64,000 nucleotides of DNA from Kitasatospora viridis (GCF_007829815.1 NZ_VIWT01000001.1:4803001-4867000), one strand, 5' to 3'. Shown: positions 15,485-23,592, numbered from the stretch's first letter. The notes: generated by a model not told the origin, from the letters alone. Translations and numbers: made by a program.

Positions 15485-16675
15485 ATGCAGGCGACCGGTG
15501 TCGGTACTCGATCCATCGACACTCGATCCATCGGTACTCGATCCATCGACGGCGATCTGCTGGCCGACCTGGCCGAGCAGGTGTTCGGCCATCTCCACCG
15601 GGCCGACCAACGGCGATGGGCGCGGATCCATCTGATCGGGCTGCTCAGCGTCTCCGGCAGGAAGTCCCTGCGGGAGATGGCCCGGGCGGTCTCGGGCGCG
15701 ACCGACAGTACGCACGGCCTCCAGCAGTTCATCAACTCCAGCCCGTGGGACTGGAAACCCGCCCGGGACGAGCTGGCCGCCATCGTCGAGCAGCGCGTTC
15801 CGGTCCGGGCCTGGACGGCGGGCATCCTGGGCATCCCGAAGCGGGGCGACCGCTCGGTCGGCGTCCACCGGCGGTTCCTGCCGAAACTGGGGCGGACCGT
15901 CAACTGCCAGGTGGCGGCCGGGATCTTCCTCTGTTCGGCGGAGCAGAGCATCCCGGTGGACTGGACGATCTTCCTCGACGAGGGCTGGGACAGCACGGAG
16001 AGCCGCCGGCGGGCGAGGATCCCCTCCGAGGTGGGTCCGCAGCCGCTCTGCATGAACGTCCTCGGACTGGTGGACGCCATGCTCGCACGCTTCCCCGGGG
16101 CTGGTGTCCCACTGGTGGCCGACCTGCGCACGGCCACCGACATCAGTCGGCTGGCCTTCGAACTCGGCTACAGGGGTGTCGAGTTCGTGGCCGAGGTGGC
16201 GCCGACCCAGCTGGTGCAGCTGACCGCGGAGCCGCGGTCGGCGGGGAGCGGTCCGCAGCGACCGGGCGGCGCCACCACCGCGGCCGACCTGTGGGACCCG
16301 GACGGTCGGCGGCACGGCACCACCGTGTCCTCGCTGGTCCGACTGCCCGGGGCCGAGTCCAGCCGCACGCCGGAGCGGATCCACCGACTGCTCGTCCAGC
16401 GCGTGCCCGGCGGCCGGAGCCGCTACTGGGTGACCAGCATCCTCGACCGGCCGATCACCGAGGTGCTGGTGCTGGCCCGGCACGGCGACCGGGTCGAGCT
16501 GGCCCTGCGCGATCTCGAACTCGACTACGGGGTGGCGGACTTCGAGGGCAGGTCGTATCCGGGCTGGCACCACCACATGACCATGGCCTCGACGGCCTAC
16601 CTGTACCGGAACCTGCTCGCGCCGCACGCCCTGCGTGCGGGGCGGCGGTTCGAGGTCCGTGGACGATCCGCCTGA
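15485..16675 (+). CDS. IS701-like transposase-derived protein, first catalytic Asp missing
   Basis: The 396-residue protein follows the IS701 (DDE_5) fold: LLSVSGRKSLREMARAV, the GIPKRGDRSVGVHRRF block, NCQVAAGIFL, a second acidic site in PLVADLRTATDI, and the third Glu in DFEGRSYPGWHHH. In active IS701 transposases the first block reads roughly DDTGFPKKG; here residues 112-121 are AGILGIPKRG, so the first catalytic Asp is absent. I see no terminal inverted repeats or target duplication around it. The ATG has a GGGGGGA ribosome site. It is probably a domesticated, non-transposing DNA-binding protein rather than a mobile element; its role is unknown. Confidence 0.75.
   Translation: MQATGVGTRSIDTRSIGTRSIDGDLLADLAEQVFGHLHRADQRRWARIHLIGLLSVSGRKSLREMARAVSGATDSTHGLQQFINSSPWDWKPARDELAAIVEQRVPVRAWTAGILGIPKRGDRSVGVHRRFLPKLGRTVNCQVAAGIFLCSAEQSIPVDWTIFLDEGWDSTESRRRARIPSEVGPQPLCMNVLGLVDAMLARFPGAGVPLVADLRTATDISRLAFELGYRGVEFVAEVAPTQLVQLTAEPRSAGSGPQRPGGATTAADLWDPDGRRHGTTVSSLVRLPGAESSRTPERIHRLLVQRVPGGRSRYWVTSILDRPITEVLVLARHGDRVELALRDLELDYGVADFEGRSYPGWHHHMTMASTAYLYRNLLAPHALRAGRRFEVRGRSA
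15506..15548. repeat. 15-bp tandem repeat in the transposase-like gene
   Basis: ACTCGATCCATCG occurs at 15506, 15521 and 15536, an exact 15-bp period in frame, encoding TRSID-TRSIG-TRSID at residues 8-22. Repeat number could change without shifting the frame. Confidence 0.9.
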
Positions 16676-16750
16676 CGGGTCCGGCGGGAGTCGTACGCGG
16701 CGCGCCACGGACTACCGCGTTTTCCTCAACTCGTAAAGGAGACACCGAAT

Positions 16751-17341
16751 ATGTCGAATATCCTGGTGATCGGCAAGGGCAACGTGGGTGCCGCGCTGGA
16801 GGACCGCTTCGCGGCCGCGGGGCACCAGGTCACCGCGGTGAACAGCTCGGTCGCGCCGGCCGAGGTCGCCCGGGCCGCCGTCGCCGCGGACGTGGTGGTG
16901 CTGGCCGTGCCGTTCGTCGCGGTCGCCGCGCTCGACGCCGCGATCAAGGCGGCCCTGTCGGGCAAGGTCGTCATCGACGCCACGAACCCGCTGGCGCCCG
17001 ACTTCGTGTCGCTGACCATCGGCCACACCACCTCCGGTGGCGAGGAGGTCGCGAAGGCGCTCCCGGGCGCCAAGGTCGCCAAGGCGTTCAACACCGTCTT
17101 CGCCGATCACCTCGCCACCGGCGCGGTGGACGGGGCCAAGCTGTTCCTCCCGATCGCGGCCGACGACGCGGAGGCCAAGAAGACCGCCCTCGCGCTCGCC
17201 ACCGAGCTCGGCTTCGACGCGGTGGACGCCGGTCCGCTCGCCAACGCCCGCTACCTCGAACCCACGATCGAGCTGCTGATCCAGCTCGCCTTCGTGCAGG
17301 GCCAGGGCACCGGCATCGGGCTCACCCTCGTCCGCGGCTGA
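16751..17341 (+). CDS. NADPH-dependent F420 reductase-like NAD(P)-binding protein
   Basis: The 196-residue Rossmann protein begins ILVIGKGNVGAALEDRF (GxGxxG-type nucleotide site), followed by DVVVLAVPF, VIDATNPL and KAFNTVFADH. It ends with PLANARYLEPTIELLIQLAF. This is the COG2085 pattern that includes F420:NADP oxidoreductases and relatives of unknown substrate. RBS AAAGGAG lies upstream of the ATG. It could supply reduced F420 or NADPH to the convergent luciferase-like enzyme, which is inference from position only. Confidence 0.8.
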   Translation: MSNILVIGKGNVGAALEDRFAAAGHQVTAVNSSVAPAEVARAAVAADVVVLAVPFVAVAALDAAIKAALSGKVVIDATNPLAPDFVSLTIGHTTSGGEEVAKALPGAKVAKAFNTVFADHLATGAVDGAKLFLPIAADDAEAKKTALALATELGFDAVDAGPLANARYLEPTIELLIQLAFVQGQGTGIGLTLVRG

Positions 17342-17364
17342 CCCCCGGGCCGGCCTGAACGGAG

Positions 17365-17398
17365 CGACGGCGCAAGCGGCTTGCCGCTTGCGCCGTCG
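17365..17398. terminator. Strong bidirectional terminator
   Basis: A perfect 15-bp stem (17365-17379 with 17384-17398) and CTTG loop between convergent genes. Confidence 0.9.
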
Positions 17399-17412
17399 GC
17401 GGCTCCCCGCCC

Positions 17413-18483
17413 TCAGGCCCGGCCGGCCACCGCCGGGTGGACCGGCGCCGCGGCCACGCCCGGGGCCCGCCGTGCGGCGAACTCCGCACGCAGCACCGGC
17501 AGTACCTCCTCGCCGAGCAGGTCCAGCTGCTCCAGCACCGTCTTCAGTGGCAGTCCGGCGTGATCCATGATGAACATCTGCCGCTGGTAGTCGCCGAAGT
17601 ACTCGCGGAACTTCAGGGTCTTCTCGATCACCTGGTCGGGACTGCCGACCGTCAGCGGCGTCTCGTCCATGAACTGCTCCAGCGACGGCCCGTGGCCGTA
17701 CACCGGTGCGTTGTCGAAGTACGGCCGGAACTCCCGCACCGCGTCCTGCGACCTGCGGCGCATGAAGACCTGGCCGCCGAGGCCGACGACGGCCTGCTCC
17801 GCAGTCCCGTGCCCGTGCTCGGCGAACTGCTCGCGGTAGAGCCCGATCAGCTGCTGGAAGTGGTGCTTGGGCCAGAGGATGTTGCTCGCGAAGAACCCGT
17901 CGCCGTAGTAGCCGGCCTGCGCCGCGATCTCCGGGCTGCGGATCGAGCCGTGCCAGACGAAGGGCGGCACGCCGTCCAGCGGTCGGGGCGTCGCGGTGAA
18001 CCCCTGCAGCGGCGTGCGGAACCGGCCCTGCCAGTCGAGCTCCTCCTCGCGCCACAGCCGGTGCAGCAACTCGTAGTTCTCCAGCGCCAGTCGGATGCCG
18101 TGACGGATGTCCTTGCCGAACCACGGGTAGACCGGCGCGGTGTTGCCCCGCCCCAGGGTCAGGTCCACCCGGCCGTCCGCGAGGTGTTGCAGCATCGCGA
18201 AGTCCTCGGCGATCTTCACCGGGTCCTGGGTGGTGATCAGGGTGACCGCGGTGGAGAGGATCAACCGCTCGGTGCGGGCCGCGATGTAGCCGAGCATGGT
18301 GGTCGGTGAGGACGGTACGTGCGGCGGATTGTGGTGCTCGCCGGTGGCGAAGACGTCCAGGCCCACCTCCTCGGCCTTCTGCGCGATGGCGACCATCGCC
18401 TTGATCCGCTGGTGCTCGCTCGGCGTCCGTCCGTTCGTGGGATCACGGGTGACATCGCCGACACTGTAGATGCCGAACTGCAT
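17413..18483 (-). CDS. LLM-class flavin/F420-dependent oxidoreductase
   Basis: The 356-residue protein has the bacterial-luciferase-like pattern: FGIYSVGDV, LDVFATGEHHNPPHVPSSP, RLILSTAVTLITTQDPVKIAEDFAML, GRVDLTLGRGNTAPVYPWFG, and PPFVWHGSIRSPEIAAQAG. Members use FMNH2 or F420 in monooxygenation or reduction. The start at 18483 is the usual family start; a one-mismatch copy of the dispersed palindrome (18499-18511) lies just upstream. The neighbouring F420-reductase-like gene makes F420 a plausible cofactor. The substrate is unknown. Confidence 0.88.
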   Translation of the reverse strand: MQFGIYSVGDVTRDPTNGRTPSEHQRIKAMVAIAQKAEEVGLDVFATGEHHNPPHVPSSPTTMLGYIAARTERLILSTAVTLITTQDPVKIAEDFAMLQHLADGRVDLTLGRGNTAPVYPWFGKDIRHGIRLALENYELLHRLWREEELDWQGRFRTPLQGFTATPRPLDGVPPFVWHGSIRSPEIAAQAGYYGDGFFASNILWPKHHFQQLIGLYREQFAEHGHGTAEQAVVGLGGQVFMRRRSQDAVREFRPYFDNAPVYGHGPSLEQFMDETPLTVGSPDQVIEKTLKFREYFGDYQRQMFIMDHAGLPLKTVLEQLDLLGEEVLPVLRAEFAARRAPGVAAAPVHPAVAGRA

Positions 18484-18738
18484 GTCTGCTCCTCGGTCTG
18501 ATGTTCCGTCAGCCTAGGTCGGAGCGAGGAGAGTTGCTTTTGTCGGCGGCCGATCCGGAACTGCTTTGGCAAGTCTCCCGGCGACCGGACCGGGCTCGGT
18601 CGCGCTGCCCATGGGGGAAGCCGGGCGTCGCACCTTGGTGCACCCTTTGGCTTCGCATGACCATTGATTTGCCTTTCTGATTACCGTTCACCGCAAGCGG
18701 GTTGTGGACGAACCCGACAGAGAGTGGAGGTCTCAGAC
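18484..18738. promoter_or_regulatory. Divergent promoter region, LLM oxidoreductase / BP74-like gene
   Basis: The 255-bp spacer contains an AT-richer patch at about 18655-18690 (TTGATTTGCC then TTTCTGATTACC), likely the promoter of the secreted-protein gene, and the palindrome variant at 18499-18511. No RNA gene or ORF is apparent. Confidence 0.45.
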
Positions 18739-19194
18739 ATGCGACGGACCATCAGCAAGCTCGCCGGTGTCGCGGCGGTCCCGATGCTCGCCATGGCGCT
18801 GGCCCAGCCCGCCCAGGCGACGGCGGCGACGGCCCGGCCGGCGGACGCCTCGGCCCCGGCCTACTTCGAGTTCACCGACGGCACCGACACCTTCGTCTTC
18901 CAGCTCACCGACCCGGCGAAGATCCAGCAGGCCCGCAACATGCTCTCCGGCGTGGACACCGAGGACACCGGCGTGATGGGCACCGTGGTGAAGACCCCGG
19001 CGCCGTACAACCAGCCGTGGAACTACCAGCTCGACCCCGGGTCGGTGCACTTCTTCAGCATGGCGACCGAGGTGTGCGACGCGAGCATCTCCTACGTGAA
19101 CGACCACCTCGACGAGGTCGGCGGCGCGCTGCTGCCCCGCTCGACCTGGTGCCCGTGGCACTCGAAGCTGACGCGCGAGGTGACGGCGCCGTAA
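18739..19194 (+). CDS. Secreted BP74-related protein
   Basis: The 151-residue protein has a Sec signal peptide (MRRTISKLAGV, hydrophobic core, AQPAQA-TAA cleavage region near residue 28). The mature part reads YFEFTDGTDTFVFQLTDPAKI, QQARNMLSG, VMGTVVKTPAPYNQPWNYQLDP, VHFFSMATEVCDASISYVNDH and PRSTWCPWHSKL. This matches the BP74 N-terminal (calmodulin-binding-protein-like) domain known from eukaryotes and found in secreted Streptomyces proteins. Two Cys could form a disulfide. RBS GGAGG precedes the ATG. The function outside the cell is unknown. Confidence 0.8.
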   Translation: MRRTISKLAGVAAVPMLAMALAQPAQATAATARPADASAPAYFEFTDGTDTFVFQLTDPAKIQQARNMLSGVDTEDTGVMGTVVKTPAPYNQPWNYQLDPGSVHFFSMATEVCDASISYVNDHLDEVGGALLPRSTWCPWHSKLTREVTAP

Positions 19195-19204
19195 GGCGGT
19201 GCGG

Positions 19205-19247
19205 CCGGGGCTCCTACGGTTGGCGGGGCCGACCGTAGGAGCCCCGG
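19205..19247. terminator. Bidirectional terminator
   Basis: A perfect 16-bp stem (19205-19220 with 19232-19247), 11-nt loop, between the convergent BP74-like and DinB genes. Confidence 0.88.
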
Positions 19248-19278
19248 CTCACGGCCCGGCTCATGCGCAAGTCGATCC

Positions 19279-19791
19279 CTAGGCCCCCACCACGCCGTCC
19301 ACGCCCTCCCGCAGGAAGTCCGCGTGGCCGTTGTGCCGCGCGTACTCCTGGAGCATGTGCATCATCACCAGGCGCAGCGACACCTCCTCCTCCCAGCGGG
19401 GCTGATAGCCGGCCGAGTCCAGCGACTCCACCTTCGCCTCGACCTCCCGGGAGTGCGCCACCTCGGCCTCCCAGGCGGCGAACGCCTCCGCCCGGTCGGA
19501 CTGGCTGGCGTCGTACGCGGCCTGGAAGTCGAACGGCTTCGGGGACCACACCATCGGCGCCTGCGGATCGTCGAAGACCCGGCGGAACCAGGCGCGTTCG
19601 ACCTCGGCCAGGTGCCGGACCAGGCTGAGCAGGGTCAGCGTGGACGGCGGCATCGACCGCTCGCGCAGCTGCTCGTCGCTCAGGCCCTGGCACTTCATGG
19701 CCAGGGTGGCGCGGTGGTAGTCGAGGAAGGCGCGCAGCGTCTCGCGTTCGGAGCCGAAGTGTGGCGGGCCGATCCGGTCATCGTTGATCAT
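19279..19791 (-). CDS. DinB/DUF664-family protein
   Basis: The 170-residue four-helix protein has RETLRAFLDYHRATL, TLLSLVRHLAEVERAWF (first metal His), and MMHMLQEYARHNGHADFLREG (the two later His). These three His residues bind a metal in DinB/mycothiol-transferase-like enzymes. The ATG overlaps the stop of the NACHT gene by 4 bp (ATGA) and has a poor ribosome site, so it appears translationally coupled to the NACHT protein. DUF664 members are often thiol transferases, but coupling to a signalling ATPase is unusual. Confidence 0.85.
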   Translation of the reverse strand: MINDDRIGPPHFGSERETLRAFLDYHRATLAMKCQGLSDEQLRERSMPPSTLTLLSLVRHLAEVERAWFRRVFDDPQAPMVWSPKPFDFQAAYDASQSDRAEAFAAWEAEVAHSREVEAKVESLDSAGYQPRWEEEVSLRLVMMHMLQEYARHNGHADFLREGVDGVVGA

Positions 19792-21698
19792 GACCTGACA
19801 GTATCGGTCCTGGTCAGGTGCTCGCGCAGCCGGGCGTGGCGGAACTGGTAGACGGTGCCCACCTGGCGCAGCAGGCCGAGCCGGTGCGCCTCGGCCAGGA
19901 AGGCGGTCAGCCGCAGCGGCAGCCGGCCGCGCAGCGCCAGCGTCAGCCGGGCCTGCAGGTAGGCGTACCAGAGCGAGTGCACCAGCCGGTAGGCCCCGAC
20001 GAACAGGCCGACCGCGACGCCGAGCGGCACCAGCACCGTCCAGCTCGCGCCGGTGGGTGCCAGTACCAGGACGACGCAGATCGCCCAGACGCCCCCGAGC
20101 ACCACCGCCGGCCAGACGGCCCGCCGCCGCCCCAGTAGCAACGCCCCCGTCGGGTCCACCGATTCGTCCCGCCCCGGCACGCCCGCCGCCAGCAGGTCGA
20201 GCCACCCGGTGACCACCACCAGGACCGCCAGCGCGGCGAACGCCACGAAGAACAGGTCCGGCTCGGGCCCGTGGTGGTTCCACCGGGCGTACGCCACCAG
20301 CTCCGCGACCGACCGCCAGAGCCAGGCCAGCGCCAGCACGGCCGGCACCCCGAGCAGCACCGCCCGGGGCACCCGTGAGGCCGGCGAGCCCGGCCGGACC
20401 GCGTACCTCCCGCGCAGCGTCGGCACCGCCTTCAGCCTCCCGACCGCGCGACCGGCCGACCGCGCGACCGCCACCCCGGGAACCACCGCGAGCAGCGCGG
20501 CCGCCCACAGCGGCGCGCCGACCGCGACCACGCCCAGCGTCACCACCAGCCAGGTCAACAGGCCCGCAATGGCGGCCCGTTGGCCGTCGCCCGCGTGGCG
20601 GTGCAGCTGCCACCAGCTCAGCTCGTCGCTCTGACGCTCCGTCATGTCGGTTGCCAGCCAGCGCAACCACCGCTCGGCCCGGTCCGCGCCCCAGCGCGGG
20701 CCGTCCGGCCGCGCGGCGAACACCGTCGGCACCAGCGTCGAGATCAGGAACTCCGTCAGCTCCTGCGCCGACTCGAACTCCAGCAGCACCGCCGGATCAC
20801 CGCGCCCGTTCGCGTACACCCGCAGCAGGCCCAGCAGCAGCGGGCTCGCCGACACCTCCAGCAGCGGCCCGGGCAACTCGCCCTCCAGCACGCTGAACAC
20901 CGGCTGCCAAGCGCCCTGGCGGCGCGGCAGCACCACCGTCTCCAGGTACGCCCGGGCATCCCGCGCACTCACCGGCACCGACCGCACCGCCGCCGCCCCG
21001 CGCAGCACCAGCCCGGTCCGCTCGTACTCCTCGACCCGGCAGGTGAGCACCACCGGGCCGTCGTCCTCGCCGAGCTGGCGCAGCGCCACCTCCCGGCGCC
21101 CGGGCGCCATCTCGTCCAGCCCGTCGAGCACCGGCAGGACCAGCCCGGCCCGCACCAGCCGCCGCACGGCCGCCACCCCGCCCACCGCCGGGTACTCCTG
21201 GGCCAGCCGCTGCGCGAACCAGTCGCCCGACAGCAGCGCCCCCGGATCCCAGGAGCCCAGCGGCACCAGCACCGGCACCGGATCGCCGGACCGGCGGCTC
21301 GCCAGCAGCTCCAGCACCAGCAGCACGGCCAGGCTCGACTTGCCCGAACCGGCCTCGCCGAGCAGCACCAGCCGCCGCCTCGGCAACCCCAGGAAGGCCT
21401 TGGCGAAATCCCCCAGGTCCCCGCCGTCCCCCTCCCCGAACCCGAGCCGCCCGGCCACCGCCTCGTGGTCGCCGAGGTCGGAGGCCGCCCACCGGGTGAC
21501 CAGCGGCACCGGGTCCAACAGCCCCCGCACCCCGGCCTCCCGCCGCCACTGCTTGCGCACCAGCCGGGCCAGCTCCCCGGCCGCCCGCTCGTCCGGGTCC
21601 TCGGTCGGCATGACCAGGTTGGGGTTGATGTCGCCGTTGATGCTGGCCGCCTGGATGACGAAGACGGCCTGCCCGCTGAAGTCGTTGCGCACGTCCAT
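19788..21698 (-). CDS. NACHT-domain NTPase with N-terminal amyloid-like motif and membrane helices
   Basis: The 636-residue protein starts with NDFSGQAVFVIQAASINGDI (residues 5-24), a segment like the short actinobacterial motif N-x-S-G...VQA..I.G found at the start of many NLR-like proteins and proposed to act as an amyloid signalling adaptor. The NACHT NTPase follows: Walker A GEAGSGKS (114-121), Walker B VLPVLDGLDEM (near 187-197), then PVVLTCRVEEY. The C-terminal half has several membrane helices (LLTWLVVTLGVVAVG, LLGVPAVLALAWLW, LFFVAFAALAVLVVV, AVVLGGVWAICVVLVL, LVPLGVAVGLFVGAY) and ends in a cytosolic QFRHARLREHL. No LRR or WD sensor is seen. An exact palindrome copy lies inside (20632-20644). 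Confidence 0.88.
   Translation of the reverse strand: MDVRNDFSGQAVFVIQAASINGDINPNLVMPTEDPDERAAGELARLVRKQWRREAGVRGLLDPVPLVTRWAASDLGDHEAVAGRLGFGEGDGGDLGDFAKAFLGLPRRRLVLLGEAGSGKSSLAVLLVLELLASRRSGDPVPVLVPLGSWDPGALLSGDWFAQRLAQEYPAVGGVAAVRRLVRAGLVLPVLDGLDEMAPGRREVALRQLGEDDGPVVLTCRVEEYERTGLVLRGAAAVRSVPVSARDARAYLETVVLPRRQGAWQPVFSVLEGELPGPLLEVSASPLLLGLLRVYANGRGDPAVLLEFESAQELTEFLISTLVPTVFAARPDGPRWGADRAERWLRWLATDMTERQSDELSWWQLHRHAGDGQRAAIAGLLTWLVVTLGVVAVGAPLWAAALLAVVPGVAVARSAGRAVGRLKAVPTLRGRYAVRPGSPASRVPRAVLLGVPAVLALAWLWRSVAELVAYARWNHHGPEPDLFFVAFAALAVLVVVTGWLDLLAAGVPGRDESVDPTGALLLGRRRAVWPAVVLGGVWAICVVLVLAPTGASWTVLVPLGVAVGLFVGAYRLVHSLWYAYLQARLTLALRGRLPLRLTAFLAEAHRLGLLRQVGTVYQFRHARLREHLTRTDTVRS
20632..20644. 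repeat. TGACG-N3-CGTCA palindrome, exact copy 3 (spacer CTC)
   Basis: Exact copy inside the NACHT coding sequence. Confidence 0.75.
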
Positions 21699-21714
21699 GG
21701 CCGGGTCGTCCCGC

Positions 21715-23493
21715 CTAGCCGCGCTGGAGGACCCGGGTGGCACCGGTGACCACGGTGGAGGCGAGCACCCAACCGGTGAGCACCAGGGCGGCGCCGAGCC
21801 ACTGGCTGAAGCCGGCCGGGGCCCAGCCGTCCTCGCCGAAGTTGACGATCGGCAGGACCAGGCTGGCCGCGTACAGGGCCGGGTTCCAGTGCGGGTGCTC
21901 GTCGAGCTTGACCGGGGCCGGCGGGTGGCCGGCGAACCAGAGGGTGCCGATCACCCAGGCGGCGAGCAGCCACAGGGCGGCCCGGCCGGGCCGGTAGCCG
22001 TAGCCGACGGTGATGTCCTGCAGGCGCGACCAGAGCCGGCCGGGCAGCGGCAGGGTGCGGGCCCGGCGCTGCTGCTTGGCGTAGAGCACGTGCCGCGCGT
22101 CGTCGTCCAGGCCGTCGCGGCGCAGCGCGGCGGCGAGCTGCTCGTAGGGCTCGGGGTGGAAGGCGTCCAGGCCGTTGTCCAGCCAGGCGATCCGCTGGGC
22201 CACGGTGTACTCGGAGCCCTCCGGCGGGCGCAGCGCGTCGTAGGAGAAGCCGGTCAGCCGGACCTTGTGGTTGTGCGGCCAGGCCTGCGGCACGTCCACC
22301 AGGTTGCCGATCCGGGCGCGCGAGAGGGCGACCGTGCCGGTGGGCGGGGTCCGGGTGGTGAAGCGCAGCTCGGGGGTCTGGATCCGGCGCAGCGAGAGCT
22401 CCTGGGTGCCGGTGAGGTGGAACTCGGCGCCGTTGATCAGGCAGGCGCTCTCGAAGTGCGAGTCGTCCAGCCGGACGCCGCCGAAGGCGCGGAACGGCAC
22501 GGTCATCGGCGCGCCGGAGTAGTCGCCGAAGTCCTGCCCGTACATGTCGGGGTCCTCGCCGGCCGGGGCCGACCGCTGCCCGGGCAGCACGCCGCTGTGG
22601 TACGGCCCGGGCTGCCCGCTGCCCCGCAGGAAGCGCTGCTCGGGGAAGGCGGCGCTCTGCGCCCGGGCCGCCGCCTCGCCGTGCGGGCCGGGCTCCAGCG
22701 GCTCGTTGGCCTCGGCGCCCTGGCCGGCCTGCCCGTTGCTGGTCCGGGGGTCCCGCCAGCCGGTCAGGTAGCAGGTGGAGCCCACGGTCAGCCGGGCCGC
22801 GTTCAGGCAGTTGGCCTTGCCGGCCCGCACGCGCAGCTGGGCGCCGCGCAGCGAGAGCCGGCCGCCGACCTTGGCGGTGCGCAGGCTGACCTCGCCGTCG
22901 GCGGTCAGCCGGTCCGCCTCGAAGTCCTGGTGCACCGTCAGTCCGTCGGCGGAGAGCGCCCGGCCGTACTGGTCGCCGCCGACGGACAGGTAGTTGACGA
23001 TCAGGTCGGTGCCGATCTGGGCGTCCGTCAGCCGGATGCCGTAGGGGACGGTGCAGCGGGCCAGCACCAGGTCGCCGGCGGTGTCCAGGCGGGAGGCGTC
23101 CAACCGGGGGAGCCAGCAGCCGTCGAGCCGCACCGTGCCGGCGTGCGCCTCGGAGAGCACCGCGCCGGTGTCGAAGTAGCAGTCGTGCAGTTCCACGTAG
23201 GCGTCCCAGCGCCCGCCGGCCAGCCAGAGCCGCCCGGTGATCCGGGCCCCGACCAGCTTCAGGCCGCGCACCCGGCCGGGCAGCGGCTCGGGGCCGGAGA
23301 GCAGCAGCCGGGCCAGCACCTCGGCCCGCACCGTCCGCTCCTCGCCCCAGCGGTCGCCGAGCGCCGGGTTGTCGATCAGCAACTCGCCGTACGAGAGGTC
23401 GCAGATCTCGCTCGACCGGTACGCCTCCCAGAGCCGGACCTCCGCCGCGCTCCAGTCCTTCGGCGCCTGCTGCCGAGCCGTCGCCACGCCCAT
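21715..23493 (-). CDS. Beta-helix (pentapeptide-like repeat) membrane protein
   Basis: The 592-residue protein has an N-terminal helical cap, then from about residue 75 many short strands with repeated A-x-I/L-x-G-x-L spacing (VGARITGRLWLAGG, AGTVRLDGCWLP, DAQIGTDLIVNYL, TADGEVSLRTAKVGGRLSLRGAQL, ARIGNLV), as in bactofilin/pentapeptide-like beta-helices. The C-terminus has about three membrane helices (ALWLLAAWVIGTLWFAG, AASLVLPIVNFG, LVLTGWVLASTVV). Relatives in Streptomyces are often labelled membrane-associated oxidoreductase, but I see no cofactor site. ATG 23493 has AGGGGG upstream. It lies 16 bp before the NACHT start, so they form an operon. Confidence 0.75.
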   Translation of the reverse strand: MGVATARQQAPKDWSAAEVRLWEAYRSSEICDLSYGELLIDNPALGDRWGEERTVRAEVLARLLLSGPEPLPGRVRGLKLVGARITGRLWLAGGRWDAYVELHDCYFDTGAVLSEAHAGTVRLDGCWLPRLDASRLDTAGDLVLARCTVPYGIRLTDAQIGTDLIVNYLSVGGDQYGRALSADGLTVHQDFEADRLTADGEVSLRTAKVGGRLSLRGAQLRVRAGKANCLNAARLTVGSTCYLTGWRDPRTSNGQAGQGAEANEPLEPGPHGEAAARAQSAAFPEQRFLRGSGQPGPYHSGVLPGQRSAPAGEDPDMYGQDFGDYSGAPMTVPFRAFGGVRLDDSHFESACLINGAEFHLTGTQELSLRRIQTPELRFTTRTPPTGTVALSRARIGNLVDVPQAWPHNHKVRLTGFSYDALRPPEGSEYTVAQRIAWLDNGLDAFHPEPYEQLAAALRRDGLDDDARHVLYAKQQRRARTLPLPGRLWSRLQDITVGYGYRPGRAALWLLAAWVIGTLWFAGHPPAPVKLDEHPHWNPALYAASLVLPIVNFGEDGWAPAGFSQWLGAALVLTGWVLASTVVTGATRVLQRG

Positions 23494-23579
23494 CCACGTC
23501 CCCCTGAACGGTCCCACCCGAATGTCTCAGCGTTCGTATCACGGACTGAAATGCGGGACCAGCAGTTCCGGCCACTCCT

Positions 23580-23585
23580 TACACT
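23580..23585 (+). promoter_or_regulatory. -10 box TACACT, leaderless promoter of hisD and the his operon
   Basis: TACACT ends 7 nt before the hisD GTG at 23593. The 99-bp spacer to the divergent beta-helix gene holds both promoters. Confidence 0.65.
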
Positions 23586-23592
23586 TGGCCGT

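Noticed and set aside
15485..16675. Active insertion sequence
   Set aside because: No terminal inverted repeats or target duplication are visible and the first catalytic Asp is missing, so it is described as a derived gene.
12174..19194. Secondary-metabolite gene cluster
   Set aside because: There is a pump, a regulator and tailoring-type redox enzymes, but no scaffold-building enzyme anywhere in the window.
21698..21743. Longer start of the NACHT protein at 21743
   Set aside because: It would overlap the end of the upstream gene. The ATG at 21698 directly precedes the conserved N-terminal motif.
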